A stretch of 64,000 nt of DNA from Paenibacillus baekrokdamisoli (GCF_003945345.1 NZ_AP019308.1:1984001-2048000); one strand, 5' to 3'; positions 33,121 through 42,513 are shown, numbered from the stretch's first letter. Program-made: numbers and translations. Notes: generated by a model not told the origin, from the sequence alone.

Positions 33121-33771
33121 TTATTCCCGATTAGCAGCCATAATGGAGATCGCGTTGATCGCTGACACGACAATAGTGCTGCCGCCTTTACGTCCAATAT
33201 TCGTAATAAAAGGAATGTCCAGCTTACGCAGCTCATCCTTGGATTCGGCCGCAGACACGAAGCCAACAGGCATCCCGATAACCAAATCCGGCTTAGCAAG
33301 TCCTTCCTTAACCAGTCGAATTAGCTCAAGCAGCGCCGTGGGTGCATTACCGATGGCATAGATCCCGCCCTCCGCCGCACGAATTGCTTTACGCATGGAT
33401 ATAATTGCCCGCGTCGTGTTAAGCCGCTTTGCTTCCTCGATCACATCTGGATCGGAGATATAGACGTGGATGCCGCCGCCGAAACGTTCCAATCTCTCTT
33501 TGCTTACGCCAGCTTGAATCATTTGAACATCCGCTACAACAGGTCTTCCTGCTCGGATCGATCGGATACCAGCTTCAATCGCATCCCCATTGAACACGAT
33601 ACTTCTTCCTAATTCAAAATCGGCTGAAGCATGGATGATCCGCTGTACGATGGGATACTGCTCGGGTGTGAAACTATGTTCTCCAAGTTCCTCCGTAATA
33701 ATCTCGAAGCTCTTTCCTTCAATTTCTTGCGGCTGCACGGTAAGCGGCTTGAATTCTGTACCAAAGTCCAT
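33121..33771 (-). CDS. cbiC: Cobalt-precorrin-8 methylmutase
   Basis: About 216 residues from the ATG at 33771 (AAAGGG upstream); an ATG six codons earlier lacks a site. The family core is visible: IVQRIIHASADFELGRSIVF near 40-60 with the catalytic His in IHAS, a VADVQMIQAGVSK segment near 85, and PDLVIGMPVGFVSAAESKDEL...PFITNIGRKGGSTIVVSAINAI at the C-terminus. It moves the methyl group from C11 to C12 to give cobyrinate. Confidence 0.94.
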   Translation of the reverse strand: MDFGTEFKPLTVQPQEIEGKSFEIITEELGEHSFTPEQYPIVQRIIHASADFELGRSIVFNGDAIEAGIRSIRAGRPVVADVQMIQAGVSKERLERFGGGIHVYISDPDVIEEAKRLNTTRAIISMRKAIRAAEGGIYAIGNAPTALLELIRLVKEGLAKPDLVIGMPVGFVSAAESKDELRKLDIPFITNIGRKGGSTIVVSAINAISIMAANRE

Positions 33772-33791
33772 TGTCGTCAACCCTTTCATTG

Positions 33792-34556
33792 TTAAAGAAT
33801 TTCTTGAAGCTTATTAAGAACACCGTCGTTATCGGTATATACATTGCCAAATTCCAATTCAGGACGCGAGATAAGAAGGACATCGATATCCATAGCCAAT
33901 GCAGTATTCACTTTCTCATCGACTGCTCCGATTTTTCCGCTTTCCTTGGTAATCATGACGGTTGTCCCAAACTGCCGATACAGTGCCTCATTCATTTCTG
34001 GAGCAAAAGGCCCCTGCAGGGCAATAATGTTCTTTTGCTCGACACCAAGCTGTTCGCATAGCTCCATATTGTCTTTGCGCGGCAGCATTCTTGCAACCAA
34101 ACGAATCTCCGGATCCTGCAGCAGATGCTTAGCGAAGATTGGGAGTGTTTTGCTTCCGGTTGTCAGCATGATCGAACCTTTGCGCTCTTTAGCCATAAGA
34201 GCAGCCTCTTCGTAGGAAGAAACGATTGTCAGCTTCGGATGATCATTATAGACAAGAGAAGCACGTTCAAACCGGATATAAGGAAGATTCGCTTCTTGTG
34301 CCGCTCTCATCGCATTCTTATGAGCATCCTCTGCGAAAGGATGGCTGGCATCAACGACGACTTTACAATCGATATCGCGAAAAAGCTTCACCATATCCTC
34401 AAAGGTTAAGCGTCCAATTCGCACAGGAATTTCTGCTTCCTCCAAACTCTTGGCGGCATTATCCGTTACCACAGATGCCAACAGCTTGTAACCTGATTGC
34501 TGCATTCTTACAGCGAGCTCACGCGCATCGCTAGTTCCACATAAGGTGAAAATCAT
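33792..34556 (-). CDS. cbiJ: Cobalt-precorrin-6A reductase
   Basis: A 254-residue CbiJ/CobK. It begins MIFTLCGTSDARELAVRMQQSG with the dinucleotide-binding start, then VVDASHPFAEDAHKNAMRAA near 92-111, IRFERASLVY, IMLTTGSKTLPIF near 146 and MITKESGKIGAVDEKVNTA near 204. It reduces the macrocycle with NAD(P)H. The ATG overlaps the cbiX stop in an ATGA junction. Confidence 0.93.
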   Translation of the reverse strand: MIFTLCGTSDARELAVRMQQSGYKLLASVVTDNAAKSLEEAEIPVRIGRLTFEDMVKLFRDIDCKVVVDASHPFAEDAHKNAMRAAQEANLPYIRFERASLVYNDHPKLTIVSSYEEAALMAKERKGSIMLTTGSKTLPIFAKHLLQDPEIRLVARMLPRKDNMELCEQLGVEQKNIIALQGPFAPEMNEALYRQFGTTVMITKESGKIGAVDEKVNTALAMDIDVLLISRPELEFGNVYTDNDGVLNKLQEIL

Positions 34557-35689
34557 GATGCTGTCTCCTTATTCTTTTCAGCATGTTCTTCACGATCATG
34601 CTGCTCGTGTTTGTGGTCATCGTCGTGTTTATGGTGATCAAGATCATCATGGTGATGATCGTCGTGATGGTCGTGACTATGATCATGATTGTGGTCATGA
34701 CAATGGTCATGATTATAATTGTGATCGTGACTATGCTCATCATGATTATGGTTGTGATTGTGGTCATAATGATCGTGATTGTGATGGTCATGACTACGAT
34801 CATGTTCGTCGTGGTGATGATCGTGGCCATGCCCATGACCGTGATCATGGTCATCATGATGATGGTGATGCTCAAGGCCCTCTGCCGCTATTTTCCGATA
34901 TTTGCACATATCACAGTTCATTACAGCACGGCCCACGAATGCCTCCTCAACACGATCAAGCAGCAAATCGATAAGACCAGGGTGAAATCCGAAATATCCA
35001 GCAAGCTTCACTTGGATATGAGGATTTAATTGCGCGAATTCCTCCGTCAATTCTTCGATTCGTTTAATTAAGACACCTGTGAATAGAAAATAAGGAAGGA
35101 TATATATTTTCTTCGCGCCTAGCAGCTTGCATCGCTCCAGACCGTCAGAGAAGGTAGGCTCGGTCACACCGATAAAAGAACTCTCCACCCATTTGACTGG
35201 AACCTGCTCCCAGAGGAGGCGTGACATTTTCAGAAAATCGCTATTAGCATCACCGTCACTGCTTCCCCTGCCCAGTAGAAGTACCGCTGTAACAGGGTCT
35301 CTCTCTCCTTCAGGCAAATCATTCTTATAACCAGCTTCAGACAGACGAGTGCTCAATATATCCAGCACCTTCTGGTGTATGCCGATCGGACGTCCATAGG
35401 CAAATTCAACCGAAGGATATTTGAGCTTCGCATGATCAATCTCAGCTGGAATATGAATTTTCGAATGACCCGCTCCGAATAAAATGATTGGAACCAGTAC
35501 GACTCGTGTTGCTCCTGCTTCTATGCAACGAGCAATCCCTTGCGGAATATTAGGGCTCGCAAATTCAAGAAAACAGGTCTCCACCCATTTACCCTGTGCC
35601 TGCTCCTTAACTGATTCTGCAAATCGAAGTAATTCTTCATTGCCTTCACTAACACGGCTGCCGTGGCCGATTAACAATATTGCTTCCAT
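34553..35689 (-). CDS. cbiX: Sirohydrochlorin cobaltochelatase with a long His/Asp tail
   Basis: About 378 residues from the ATG at 35689 (MEAILLIGHGSRVSEGNEEL), with AAGGGGG upstream. Two CbiX repeats carry the chelatase motifs (LLIGHGSR near 5, GAGHSKIHIPAEI near 75; LLLGRGSSDGDAN near 134, LFTGVLIKRIEEL near 198). It puts cobalt into sirohydrochlorin. MNCDMCKYR near 257 resembles the Fe-S-binding motif of the long CbiX form. From about residue 275 the last 100 residues are almost only His, Asp, Asn and Glu (HDHGHGHGHDHH and so on). Long CbiX proteins have a His-rich tail, but this one is very long; metal storage or delivery is the likely role. Confidence 0.94.
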   Translation of the reverse strand: MEAILLIGHGSRVSEGNEELLRFAESVKEQAQGKWVETCFLEFASPNIPQGIARCIEAGATRVVLVPIILFGAGHSKIHIPAEIDHAKLKYPSVEFAYGRPIGIHQKVLDILSTRLSEAGYKNDLPEGERDPVTAVLLLGRGSSDGDANSDFLKMSRLLWEQVPVKWVESSFIGVTEPTFSDGLERCKLLGAKKIYILPYFLFTGVLIKRIEELTEEFAQLNPHIQVKLAGYFGFHPGLIDLLLDRVEEAFVGRAVMNCDMCKYRKIAAEGLEHHHHHDDHDHGHGHGHDHHHDEHDRSHDHHNHDHYDHNHNHNHDEHSHDHNYNHDHCHDHNHDHSHDHHDDHHHDDLDHHKHDDDHKHEQHDREEHAEKNKETAS

Positions 35690-35702
35690 ATCATAGTCCC
35701 CC

Positions 35703-37505
35703 TTAGTCTCCACAAATCGCATCAACGATAACTGGCTGCACATGTTCCTTGTGGGTAAATCCAGCAATCTGGCCCACTCGCTTAAAGAACTTATGGAACC
35801 TCTCTCCTGGGTGGCCTTTCTCCGTAAACTCCTTTAAGACAAGCTCGACTGTCTCTACTATTCTTTCTGCTGGAATACCTTCCGCTACATTCTGTCCCGC
35901 ATGAGCATTACGACCGATTTGTTTGCCACCGAGGAATAAATCATAGCCGCCTTTCCGATAGACGACTCCAACATCCTCCATGACAGCTCCATAACAGGCC
36001 ATACCGCACCCGTTCAATCCAACCTTTATTTCTTTATGTGTTTGAAGCCCGCTGAACCGCAGATTGAGCTCTTCCGCAATTGGAATCGCTTCGTCCTTCT
36101 CCAAATTGCAAAAATCACAAGCTTTGATTTGGACAACATCTCCAATTGGGAATACAAGTAACTGCTGGGCCTTCAGCCTGGCAACAACTGTGTCTGCATC
36201 GTCAGTTGGCAAGCGAAGAATCACCTGATGATGCGTTGTATATTCAAGTTCTCCTTCATCGCCAGCTAATTCAGCCAACAATCCGATCTGACGAGCAGTA
36301 AACTTTTTGTTTGCAATACCCGGAGCCACACCAATTTCCAAAATGGATGGGATATTATTGCGGACGATGTTCGGTTGGCGTATTGTTGGCTGCACACTTG
36401 CTAATTGGCCTTTGCCTTGAAATAGCTGCAAAGCTTCCATGGCAAGATCGGCTGCCGCCGCGCTTGAGTAGCGCTGTTGTTGTGCTTGTGCTTGTACTCG
36501 CTCCTGCTGCTGAGATGATTGCTCGGATCCTTGTTGTATAACTTGCTGTACCGTTTGCTGAGATTGTTGTTGCTGTAGTCGCTCCAACTGCTGTACATGC
36601 TCTCGTTCTTGTGCTTGCTGCTTGGCTTGCAGTTCTTCTTCCTCTAATTCACCCTCATCCCAATCCTCTTGGGCATTCAATGACCAAGGCTCTGCTTCAT
36701 TTCGCAATCGCTGATGAGGCTTTAACGCCTGTACGTCAGAATTTAATGTATATTTACGCTGGTATCCACGAGGCGTAATCATTTTACCGTCATAGAGGAA
36801 TGTCGAAGAATTACCTATAATAACCGTAGTTAACATGCCTATATCATGATCAAGCATGCCGCCAAGTGTAGTAATGATTATTTGTTCGCGATCTCTATAG
36901 GCACTTTTCACTAATCCAACAGGGGTGTCTGCTGAACGATGTTCCAGAATCATACGCTGTGATTCCACTATTTGACGGGTGCGGCGACCGCTTCTTGGAT
37001 TATACAAAGCTATAACGAAATCAGCAGATGCCGCTGCTTCAACCCGCTTCGCGATTACCGCCCACGGCGTTAAGTGGTCACTGAGTGAAATTGTGCAGGC
37101 ATCATGCATAATCGGAGCGCCGAGCAGCGAGGCACAGGAATTGATCGCGGATATTCCTGGAATAATCTCAATCTCAACCCCCGTCGCGGCTGTCCATCCT
37201 TTCTCGATCAACACTTCGTATACGAGACCTGCCATTCCATATACACCAGCGTCCCCGCTTGAGATAACAGCAACCTTTTTGCCCTGCTCCGCTTGTCGGA
37301 CTGCTTCACGTGCACGACTTACCTCTTCGGTCATCCCCGTGCGAACGATAGCTTGATCCGTTATGAGATCTCTAATTAAATCCACATAGGTGTTATAGCC
37401 GATGATAACCTCGCTCTCTTGAAGAGCTTCTCGAGCCCGAGCGGTAATATGCTCAAATGAACCAGGGCCAAAACCAACCACTAGCAGTTTTCCTTTTATA
37501 CTCAT
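35703..37505 (-). CDS. cbiH60: CbiH60: precorrin-3B C17-methyltransferase with Fe-S domain
   Basis: A 600-residue protein. Residues 1-245 are the ring-contracting methyltransferase (GKLLVVGFGPGSFEHITARAR, VAVISSGDAGVYGMAGLVYE, EIIPGISAINSCASLLGAPIMHD, VIALYNPRSGRRTRQI). A Gln-rich stretch at about 290-350 (QQQQSQQTVQQVIQQ, QQQERVQAQAQQQ) separates it from a nitrite/sulfite-reductase-like domain (IPSILEIGVAPGI, LPTDDADTVVARLKAQQLL) with Cys pairs CDFCN near 466 and GLNGCGMACYG near 495 for an Fe-S cluster. This matches CbiH60 of Bacillus megaterium. The polyglutamine linker is unusual. It is the first gene after the cobalamin riboswitch. Confidence 0.92.
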   Translation of the reverse strand: MSIKGKLLVVGFGPGSFEHITARAREALQESEVIIGYNTYVDLIRDLITDQAIVRTGMTEEVSRAREAVRQAEQGKKVAVISSGDAGVYGMAGLVYEVLIEKGWTAATGVEIEIIPGISAINSCASLLGAPIMHDACTISLSDHLTPWAVIAKRVEAAASADFVIALYNPRSGRRTRQIVESQRMILEHRSADTPVGLVKSAYRDREQIIITTLGGMLDHDIGMLTTVIIGNSSTFLYDGKMITPRGYQRKYTLNSDVQALKPHQRLRNEAEPWSLNAQEDWDEGELEEEELQAKQQAQEREHVQQLERLQQQQSQQTVQQVIQQGSEQSSQQQERVQAQAQQQRYSSAAAADLAMEALQLFQGKGQLASVQPTIRQPNIVRNNIPSILEIGVAPGIANKKFTARQIGLLAELAGDEGELEYTTHHQVILRLPTDDADTVVARLKAQQLLVFPIGDVVQIKACDFCNLEKDEAIPIAEELNLRFSGLQTHKEIKVGLNGCGMACYGAVMEDVGVVYRKGGYDLFLGGKQIGRNAHAGQNVAEGIPAERIVETVELVLKEFTEKGHPGERFHKFFKRVGQIAGFTHKEHVQPVIVDAICGD

Positions 37506-37628
37506 TCGGTTCTCTCCTCATCCTTAGCTCAACAACTTGATTATCTAGATCGTTTCTTATATGTACGCTTCTTTCTATGAACAACGATTAATCCTTTATT
37601 TACTCCAATGAGCAGGAAAAAAGGCAAC

Positions 37629-37669
37629 AAAAAAAAGCATTCCCAGGCCTAAGAGGCTGGAAATGCTTA
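37629..37669 (-). terminator. Riboswitch-controlled terminator before cbiH60
   Basis: On the minus strand AGCATTTCCAG and CTGGGAATGCT form a stem followed by eight T residues. It lies between the cobalamin aptamer and the first cbi gene and should end transcription when the ligand is bound. Confidence 0.85.
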
Positions 37670-37774
37670 GGTAGACACATCGATACTAGCCGAATGCTTC
37701 CTGCATTCGAATAAACGTGTGACGCTGCCACATTCCAACACTCACCTAGTCCTCGTAGGATCACGTGTTATTAG

Positions 37775-37958
37775 AAATGGGCAGGTCTCCTGACTAAGGG
37801 CTCTCGTTCTCCAGTCTTCCCAGGCTAACCCAGTGACTATCTAACAGAAAACAAACAAAATATGCCCATTACAGTGGCGGGACCGTGTCGGTTTTTCACC
37901 GAGCTTCCCTATTAAGCTTACTTCCTGCCTGAGGCAGAACGCAAACACCCATTTCACT
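37775..37958 (-). promoter_or_regulatory. Adenosylcobalamin riboswitch
   Basis: On the minus strand the conserved blocks appear in order: GGGAAGC, GGTGAAAAACCGACACGG, TCCCGCCACTGTAA, and the B12 box AGTCAGGAGACCTGCC (37795-37780). These define a class-I cobalamin riboswitch. It heads the long cbi operon, so end product represses it. Confidence 0.95.
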
Positions 37959-38046
37959 TTAACTATCGTATTCAAGAATATATGATAGAAAACTATTTGT
38001 ATACCCGTAAACTAAGTATACCTTTATTTCTAGCATTCGTGTACGT

Positions 38047-38805
38047 CTATTCCAAAGGAAACCCCTTCTTATTCAAAAAATCTTTCATATATAGACGTTT
38101 TGGATGGGTTAGCAATTTTGCCATTGCTTCTGTCCAACGATCCTTACGCCTGCCATTCGTTCTGTCTGCGTAATAAGCTGATATTTCATTATTATATTGC
38201 TGTAATTGATCGATTAGCTGCTGATCATCTTGATTATATTCATCTTCATGATAAACATTCAAATAGGGTAATCGTGGTTTCTGATCCGGGAGGTCAGCAG
38301 GATAACCCACACTAAGACCAAATAACGGAATCACATGATTTGGTGTTTGGAGTAATTGCGATACTTCATCCAATTGGTTGCGGATTCCCCCAATGTAGCA
38401 GATGCCTAAGCCCATTGATTCCGCAGCAATAACAGCATTCTGCGCAGCTAGCGACGTATCTATAACACCAACCATAAAGGTTTCTGTTGATGTTAGTGCT
38501 CGATAAGTCTCATCAGACGGAACATCTTCCATCTCAGCAGCTAATGTAAGCCGGTGCAGATCCAAACAAAATACAAAGAAGTGACCATTCTCACTAACAT
38601 AGCTTTGGTTGCCCGAGAGCACAGCCAGTTTTTCCTTCTTACTTTGGTCCTTTATTCCAATGATCGTGTAGGCTTGTACAAAGCTTGAAGTCGCTGCAGC
38701 CTGAGCGCTGTTAACGATGATACGGATTTGCTCATCAGTTAATAGTTGGTTCGTTAACGACCGTACAGAACGATGGTTCAAAATCGTCTGAATCGTTTCA
38801 TTCAT
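38047..38805 (-). CDS. NfsA/NfrA-type NADPH nitroreductase
   Basis: A 252-residue flavoprotein of the oxygen-insensitive NfsA/NfrA group: LNHRSVRSLTNQLLTDEQIRIIVNSAQAAATSSFVQAYTIIGI at the N-terminus, VIDTSLAAQNAVIAAESMGLGICYIGGIRN near 114-143 and FGLSVGYPAD near 165. FMN binding and NADPH use are known for the family. It lies upstream of the cobalamin riboswitch on the same strand and is probably transcribed separately. Confidence 0.88.
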   Translation of the reverse strand: MNETIQTILNHRSVRSLTNQLLTDEQIRIIVNSAQAAATSSFVQAYTIIGIKDQSKKEKLAVLSGNQSYVSENGHFFVFCLDLHRLTLAAEMEDVPSDETYRALTSTETFMVGVIDTSLAAQNAVIAAESMGLGICYIGGIRNQLDEVSQLLQTPNHVIPLFGLSVGYPADLPDQKPRLPYLNVYHEDEYNQDDQQLIDQLQQYNNEISAYYADRTNGRRKDRWTEAMAKLLTHPKRLYMKDFLNKKGFPLE

Positions 38806-38934
38806 AACAGTTCACATCCTTTACTTGGTCAGTCTCTCTCTATTTTGCGAGATACGGAGCTTAATTACCCTTGCATTATGACATCATAACCTCTTCATAA
38901 ACAATGAATACGGGTTCCTCGCCATCTTGCATCA

Positions 38935-39465
38935 TCCCAAATAAATAAGCAGCCTCTCGGCTGCCTGAAACAGAAAGAATTTAAATATCGTGGCATTAGC
39001 AACGATCAAATATATGTATTGGTTGCTCGTGACCGTCAGAAGATGACTTTCTCTGGCGTTCTTGGGCTTGGGCGTATTCGGACTACAAAATTGGATGAAG
39101 CGATTGGTGTCATTTATGAGATTCGAACGTACTTTGTACGGATTCATGGCGGGCATTTAGTTCCTACGCCAATTCGAAAGGGTTAGACCATTACCGCTTC
39201 AAGTCCGACGGGAAACAGCGTATGAAAGGCGTTTACCACATTCAGAACGTAAACAGCTACCATAGCCGACTGAAACGTTGGATTAACCGCTTTAACGGCG
39301 TTGCAACGAAGTATCTACAACATTATTTGGCTTGGTTCCGTTATCTAGACAGCAAGGAATATGAGAACACAACGTCGAATAAGAAAAATATGTTGGTCGC
39401 CTCGTGCCTATTTACTGTAAATGAGACAAACAATAAACTTCGACGAACCGCTTCTTCTTGCTGAA
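38935..39465 (+). pseudogene. IS1595-family transposase remnant
   Basis: Plus-strand fragments match the C-terminal half of an IS1595-type DDE transposase. They include FKYRGISNDQIYVLVARDR, GVLGLGRIRTTKLDEAI, then (in another frame) CTDSWRAFSSYANSKGLDHYRF and HIQNVNSYHSRLKRWINRFN, followed by GVATKYLQHYLAWFRYL. The N-terminal half is absent and a frameshift or small deletion lies near 39120-39140. No intact ends were found. Confidence 0.75.
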
Positions 39466-39524
39466 CTAAAGGGTAGGAGAACGGAGTAACGTGACGTACG
39501 ACAATTTTGCTATAATGTGTAAAA

Positions 39525-39989
39525 TATGGGAGTGGAACCAATTAAACCAACTTTAGAAAGCCTAAACCATTGGATTACCGAATTGCCGTCAAAATATATG
39601 CTTTGTCCGAATTTGATCTTTCTGATCGGACGCAGCCTAACAAATGGTCAAAAAAAGAAATACTAGGACACTTGTCCGACTCCGCTCTCAACAATCTGTA
39701 ACGATTCGTTCGTGCTCAGTATGAAGATCAACCTTACACGGTGATTAAGTACGCCCAAAATCAGTGGGTAGAACTTATGGATTATCAGAACCTCCCAATT
39801 GATCACATCTTAAACTTATGGTTGAGTTTGAATAAGCAGATAGCCGAGGTTATTGCAGAAATTATCGAAGATAAGCTACAGAACTCATGTGAGATAGGCG
39901 AAGAACAGACTGTAACATTAGAGTGGATTATTAAAGACTACGTTGACCATTTGGAGCACCATCTCAAGCAAATTTTTCACACTCTTTAG
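39525..39989 (+). pseudogene. DinB/YfiT-like protein, broken
   Basis: A DinB-superfamily gene can be followed from ATGGGAGTGGAACC at 39525. The frame shifts near 39590 (LPSK to IYALSEFDLSDRTQPNKWSKKEILGHLSDSALNNL), a TAA follows where the family continues, and the last part RAQYEDQPYTVIKYAQNQWVELM ... DYVDHLEHHLKQIF runs to 39989. The late HLEHHLKQI holds the typical metal-binding His pattern. At least two lesions make it non-functional. Confidence 0.75.
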
Positions 39990-40630
39990 AAATTTCTACG
40001 ATATTAGAGGGGACTCAACTAACGCAGAACGATAGTTAAATTAACAGCCTTTAAAAGGGCGGTTTTCTTTAGGGGTAAAAATCAACATTAAGATCTAACA
40101 TAGTTTATCTATAAAAAATTTATTTATTGAGCAAACGGTAGCAATAGGTACGCATTTGAAGTGATCTCCAGCTTTCCCCTGCTCCACACCGGACGTGCTA
40201 GTTTCCCAGCATCCGGCGTTCCATCTAACTGAATTTACTAGTTCATAAGTTCCTCGTTACTCATGGAAAATGGATTGTTAGTTCGACTCCAGTTCGCATT
40301 TTTTGCGGACCCCATGACCTGTCAGCCATGACGCACGCAGGAGTATTGGCGGGATGGTTTCAGGAAACATGGCTCCGTCATTCCCATCCTCGGTTGTAAA
40401 GTTGAGATTAATTGTAATCTCCTGCTTTTCGCGCTGTTAGGTGCTTATAGCAGAACTTGTCATACTGTCCCGTTAGCCAGTATTCGTGAGAAAACCTTAT
40501 CGTACCGAGGGAGCTCAATGACTTTCATAAGAATGATTATATATCAGTTTCAGCAAAAACAAAGAACAGAAACAGAAGAGATTCAACATTACAATTGGTC
40601 TCTGTTCTCTGGATGGTGTGTTTCTTTATA
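39990..40630 (-). other. Gene-free region with a group II intron 3' end
   Basis: At 40185-40222, read on the minus strand, GAACGCCGGATGCTGGGAAA then CTAGCACGTCCGGTGTGG fold as a group II intron domain V (GAAA-capped stem with the CCGG/GTCCGG base). Upstream on the minus strand to about 40500 the sequence looks like structured intron RNA without a reverse-transcriptase ORF. AGAACAGA repeats near 40555-40612 form a hairpin with trailing Ts on the minus strand, a possible terminator for the AraC-type gene. No 5' intron end is seen. Confidence 0.6.
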
Positions 40631-41806
40631 TTAAATGACGATATCTCGATGATTCCTGAGACTATGTAATGTTTCAATGACTTGTTTTTGAGAGTTCACA
40701 ATTTCCGAAATAATGGTGGTACCCACAGTATCTATTTCTTCGATAATACTAACAGCCATTTTTTTTGAAACATTTTTCAGCAAGTTGGCCTGGGTTTTAC
40801 CACTTGCTCCGCTTATGGCAGTGACCAGCGTAACTGCATCAATTTCCCTGAGCAGCCTCTGTAAAGACCTGCTATCCATCCGACCTAAGGGCTCCTCTAA
40901 AAGTGAGGTTTCTTTTGAATAGACAGGTTTGTTCTGGTTCTTGGCAATAAAAGCTTCAAGTTTTTTGAGTTGGGACTCACTATCTACGTAGAAGTGTTTG
41001 TGGATTTCTCCAATAAAATCATCACCAAAGAACGAAGAGAGTTTTTCCCGCAAAATCAAAGTATGAATGCCCTGTTGTATAGCAAGTATTCCTTCAATAA
41101 TGAGAATTCTAATGAGCAGGTCCTTACCTTTATAACCTCCGCATAAAGCATAATTCAAAAGAATTTCTCTTAAGGATTCAGATTCAATCCCATCTATAAG
41201 CAACTGGAGTGACTTTTTAAAAATTTCAGACTGGAGCATATCAATTTCTGGCTCAAGGGACATAAGACCAGAATGCTTTGCTCTTTCGGATAATTCAAGT
41301 ACTTTATCCAATGTACTTAATGCTTCCTTCTTATTATCATGGCTACACGCTAGTTTTTCGTAAATGTTTATATCATACATAATGGTTTTTACCTCCTCAA
41401 ATATTTTTGGGTTGCTTAAGGATATGGGGCACTTCTTGCTGCATAAATGGCGATGTTTTTGCGTTAAGGAATATTCCATTTTAAAATTTAACTTTCTGTA
41501 TTCACCCGGGGTTATGCCATAGTATCTTTTAAATGCCCTGCAAAATCCATCCTGAGAATCAAAACTGTATTTTGCAGCTATTTCAATAATGTTGGACTTC
41601 ATCGATAATAACTCCTGTGATGCTGCCCGGAGACGCAACCGGCGTAAATATTTCATTGGTGCTTCTCCTGTGCACAGTAGAAAAAGCCTATGAAAATGAT
41701 ATGGAGAAAAATGCACATGTTCAGCCAAAGCCTTCAGAGATATCTCTGAAGTAAGGTTATCATTAATGTAGTTTATTCCTTCTTGAACATGTTCTGAATA
41801 ATGCAT
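40631..41806 (-). CDS. AraC-type HTH protein with MotA-like and FliG-like regions
   Basis: About 391 residues from the second of two ATG codons after GGAGG. Residues 5-107 are a clear AraC/XylS DNA-binding domain, here at the N-terminus (SLKALAEHVHFSPYHFHRLF, IIEIAAKYSFDSQDGFCRAFKRYYGITPGEYR). Residues about 165-215 (LDKVLELSERAKHSGLMSLE, FKKSLQLLIDGIESESLREILL) read like the cytoplasmic loop of the flagellar stator MotA. Residues about 303-392 (LGRMDSRSLQRLLREIDAVT, KNVSKKMAVSIIEEIDTVG) read like the middle/C-terminal part of FliG. No membrane helices of a real stator are seen. Both flagellar assignments come from pattern recognition. No flagellar genes are nearby. Confidence 0.75.
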   Translation of the reverse strand: MHYSEHVQEGINYINDNLTSEISLKALAEHVHFSPYHFHRLFLLCTGEAPMKYLRRLRLRAASQELLSMKSNIIEIAAKYSFDSQDGFCRAFKRYYGITPGEYRKLNFKMEYSLTQKHRHLCSKKCPISLSNPKIFEEVKTIMYDINIYEKLACSHDNKKEALSTLDKVLELSERAKHSGLMSLEPEIDMLQSEIFKKSLQLLIDGIESESLREILLNYALCGGYKGKDLLIRILIIEGILAIQQGIHTLILREKLSSFFGDDFIGEIHKHFYVDSESQLKKLEAFIAKNQNKPVYSKETSLLEEPLGRMDSRSLQRLLREIDAVTLVTAISGASGKTQANLLKNVSKKMAVSIIEEIDTVGTTIISEIVNSQKQVIETLHSLRNHRDIVI

Positions 41807-41809
41807 CAT

Positions 41810-42295
41810 TATCCTCCGGCTGAATCTGATGTTATGATATCATTGGAAAACTCTTGAGTTCTCGACTATTTTTGCTAATATGGATGATTTAAACTTTATG
41901 ACATCTAATGGGACAATGTTCTTGACTCCTGACAGTGTTGTTGAGTTATGATGTCAGACTACAAGAAAATATAACCCAAAAAGCTATCGGATTCCATACC
42001 GATAGCTTTTGGGTTTCCTCTTATCTTCTCAAAATTCCCGTTTTATTACATTGTTATTTTTTCACTCTCATGCCCGTTCAACAGGATGCTGATTTGCCAG
42101 TAGCCTGTTGAACGGGCATGTTCAATGGAAAGCAAGGCGTTAGTGGTATAATCGGGAATATAATAATGTTCTTGTCATAAAACGGGAATGTAATAAGTTT
42201 ATTGACATTGCCCAATGACAAGAAACTTATTACATTAATCAAAAAAGCCGCGGTTTCTGCGACTTTTAATGTAATATTGCTTTTGGCTTCTTACA
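41810..42295. other. Gene-free region with several strong inverted repeats
   Basis: At about 41970-42013 AACCCAAAAAGCTATCGG and its complement form a long hairpin, probably a terminator. At 42069-42119 CATGCCCGTTCAACAGG and CCTGTTGAACGGGCATG form a perfect 17-bp stem with a 17-base loop. Near 42190-42236 AATGTAATAAGTTT and AAACTTATTACATT form another, and TTCCCGTTTTATTACATT near 42040 is an inverted copy of AAAACGGGAATGTAATAA near 42180. The nested repeats look like a small non-coding mobile element, but no target duplication was recognised. Confidence 0.5.
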
Positions 42296-42493
42296 CTAAA
42301 TCAGCAAAACAATAAACCCGGCGATCCCGACTATCATACAGATGATGCCACCAAACCGAGTGGACCAGTTATATAAATCAGAAGGTTCCGTAGCGTCGTT
42401 AGATTTCCAGCTCTCCGAGATCATCCAAATGAATGCGGGCTTCGTGAACATTAATAAACCGATTAAAGCAAGTATTACGAATAGAATGAACAT
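42296..42493 (-). CDS. Small two-helix membrane protein (DUF6199-like)
   Basis: A 65-residue protein with hydrophobic segments at about 2-24 and 46-64, linked by ESWKSNDATEPSDLYNWSTRFGG. This helix-loop-helix layout with a PSDLY-RFGG motif fits small DUF6199-type membrane proteins. Function unknown. GGGGG precedes the ATG. It lies 20 bases after the SRPBCC gene and may share its transcript. Confidence 0.7.
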   Translation of the reverse strand: MFILFVILALIGLLMFTKPAFIWMISESWKSNDATEPSDLYNWSTRFGGIICMIVGIAGFIVLLI

Positions 42494-42513
42494 GTCTAAC
42501 CCCCTATTAATGG

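Noticed and set aside
34583..35029. Long plus-strand ORF rich in Val, Met and Ile opposite cbiX.
   Set aside because: It is the complement of the His/Asp codons of the CbiX tail; the membrane-like composition is an artefact.
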